From JBOGNO01 sp050747245 (lineage in GTDB: Bacteria > Acidobacteriota > Terriglobia > Acidiferrales > UBA7541): 5,346 nucleotides of DNA. How positions within the stretch are numbered: the first letter of the stretch is position 1; each line of letters starts with the position of its first letter. A program made the position numbers and the translations under genes. The stretch covers positions 1 to 5,346 of the forward strand of contig JBOGNO010000027.1 of assembly GCA_050747245.1 (NCBI GenBank), read 5' to 3'. The notes below the pieces were generated by a model, which worked only from the letters and a program-made list of their open reading frames with translations, was not told the DNA's origin and did no database searches. Shown one piece after another: positions 5,305 through 5,346 of the stretch.

Positions 5305-5346
5305 CTACGGGTTCACCGAATATTTACGACTAACAATCCCTTGGTC
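5305..5346. other. Flanking DNA outside IS66
   Basis: These 42 bases of less GC-rich sequence hold no gene or site I can recognise. The first eight, CTACGGGT, would be one copy of the IS66 target duplication if this copy moved by normal transposition. Confidence 0.5.

Overview
The window is a nested pair of mobile elements. A RIT (recombinase-in-trio) element made of three overlapping tyrosine-recombinase genes has inserted, in the opposite orientation, into the transposase gene (tnpC) of an IS66-family insertion sequence. The DNA is GC-rich and the gene families and codon use suggest a proteobacterium, but nothing here fixes the species. No chromosomal host gene is visible.

Layout: bases 1-65 and 3458-3522 are a perfect 65-bp inverted repeat that bounds the RIT element (probable extent 11-3512). 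Bases 66-205 are a non-coding leader. The recombinase genes follow on the + strand: ritA (206-1420), ritB (1417-2397) and ritC (2394-3410), each joined to the next by a 4-bp ATGA stop/start overlap, so they form one translationally coupled unit. A 47-bp spacer leads to the right repeat. From 3513 to 5304 lies the 5' part of the IS66 element on the - strand: tnpA (5226-4852), tnpB (4865-4512) and the broken tnpC (4477-3461). The IS66 outer end is at 5304 (terminal GTAAGC on the - strand). The last 42 bases are host or other flanking DNA with no recognisable feature.

How the genes relate: the three recombinases presumably act together on the RIT ends. RitC has the full set of tyrosine-recombinase catalytic residues. 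RitA has glycine where the first catalytic arginine should be, and RitB has tyrosine in place of the HxxR histidine, which suggests divided labour among the three. TnpC keeps the first two acidic residues of its DDE triad but loses the glutamate and its C-terminus, so this IS66 copy cannot supply its own transposase. TnpA and TnpB look intact.

Most worth a second look: the repeat reaches base 1 and carries 10 bp of IS66-like sequence in inverted form at the left junction; the ends hold an ordered set of short sites (three ATCCGG units plus a mirrored AGATAAA at the same distance from both ends); the RitA and RitB active sites are degenerate; and a possible hairpin covers the tnpA start codon.
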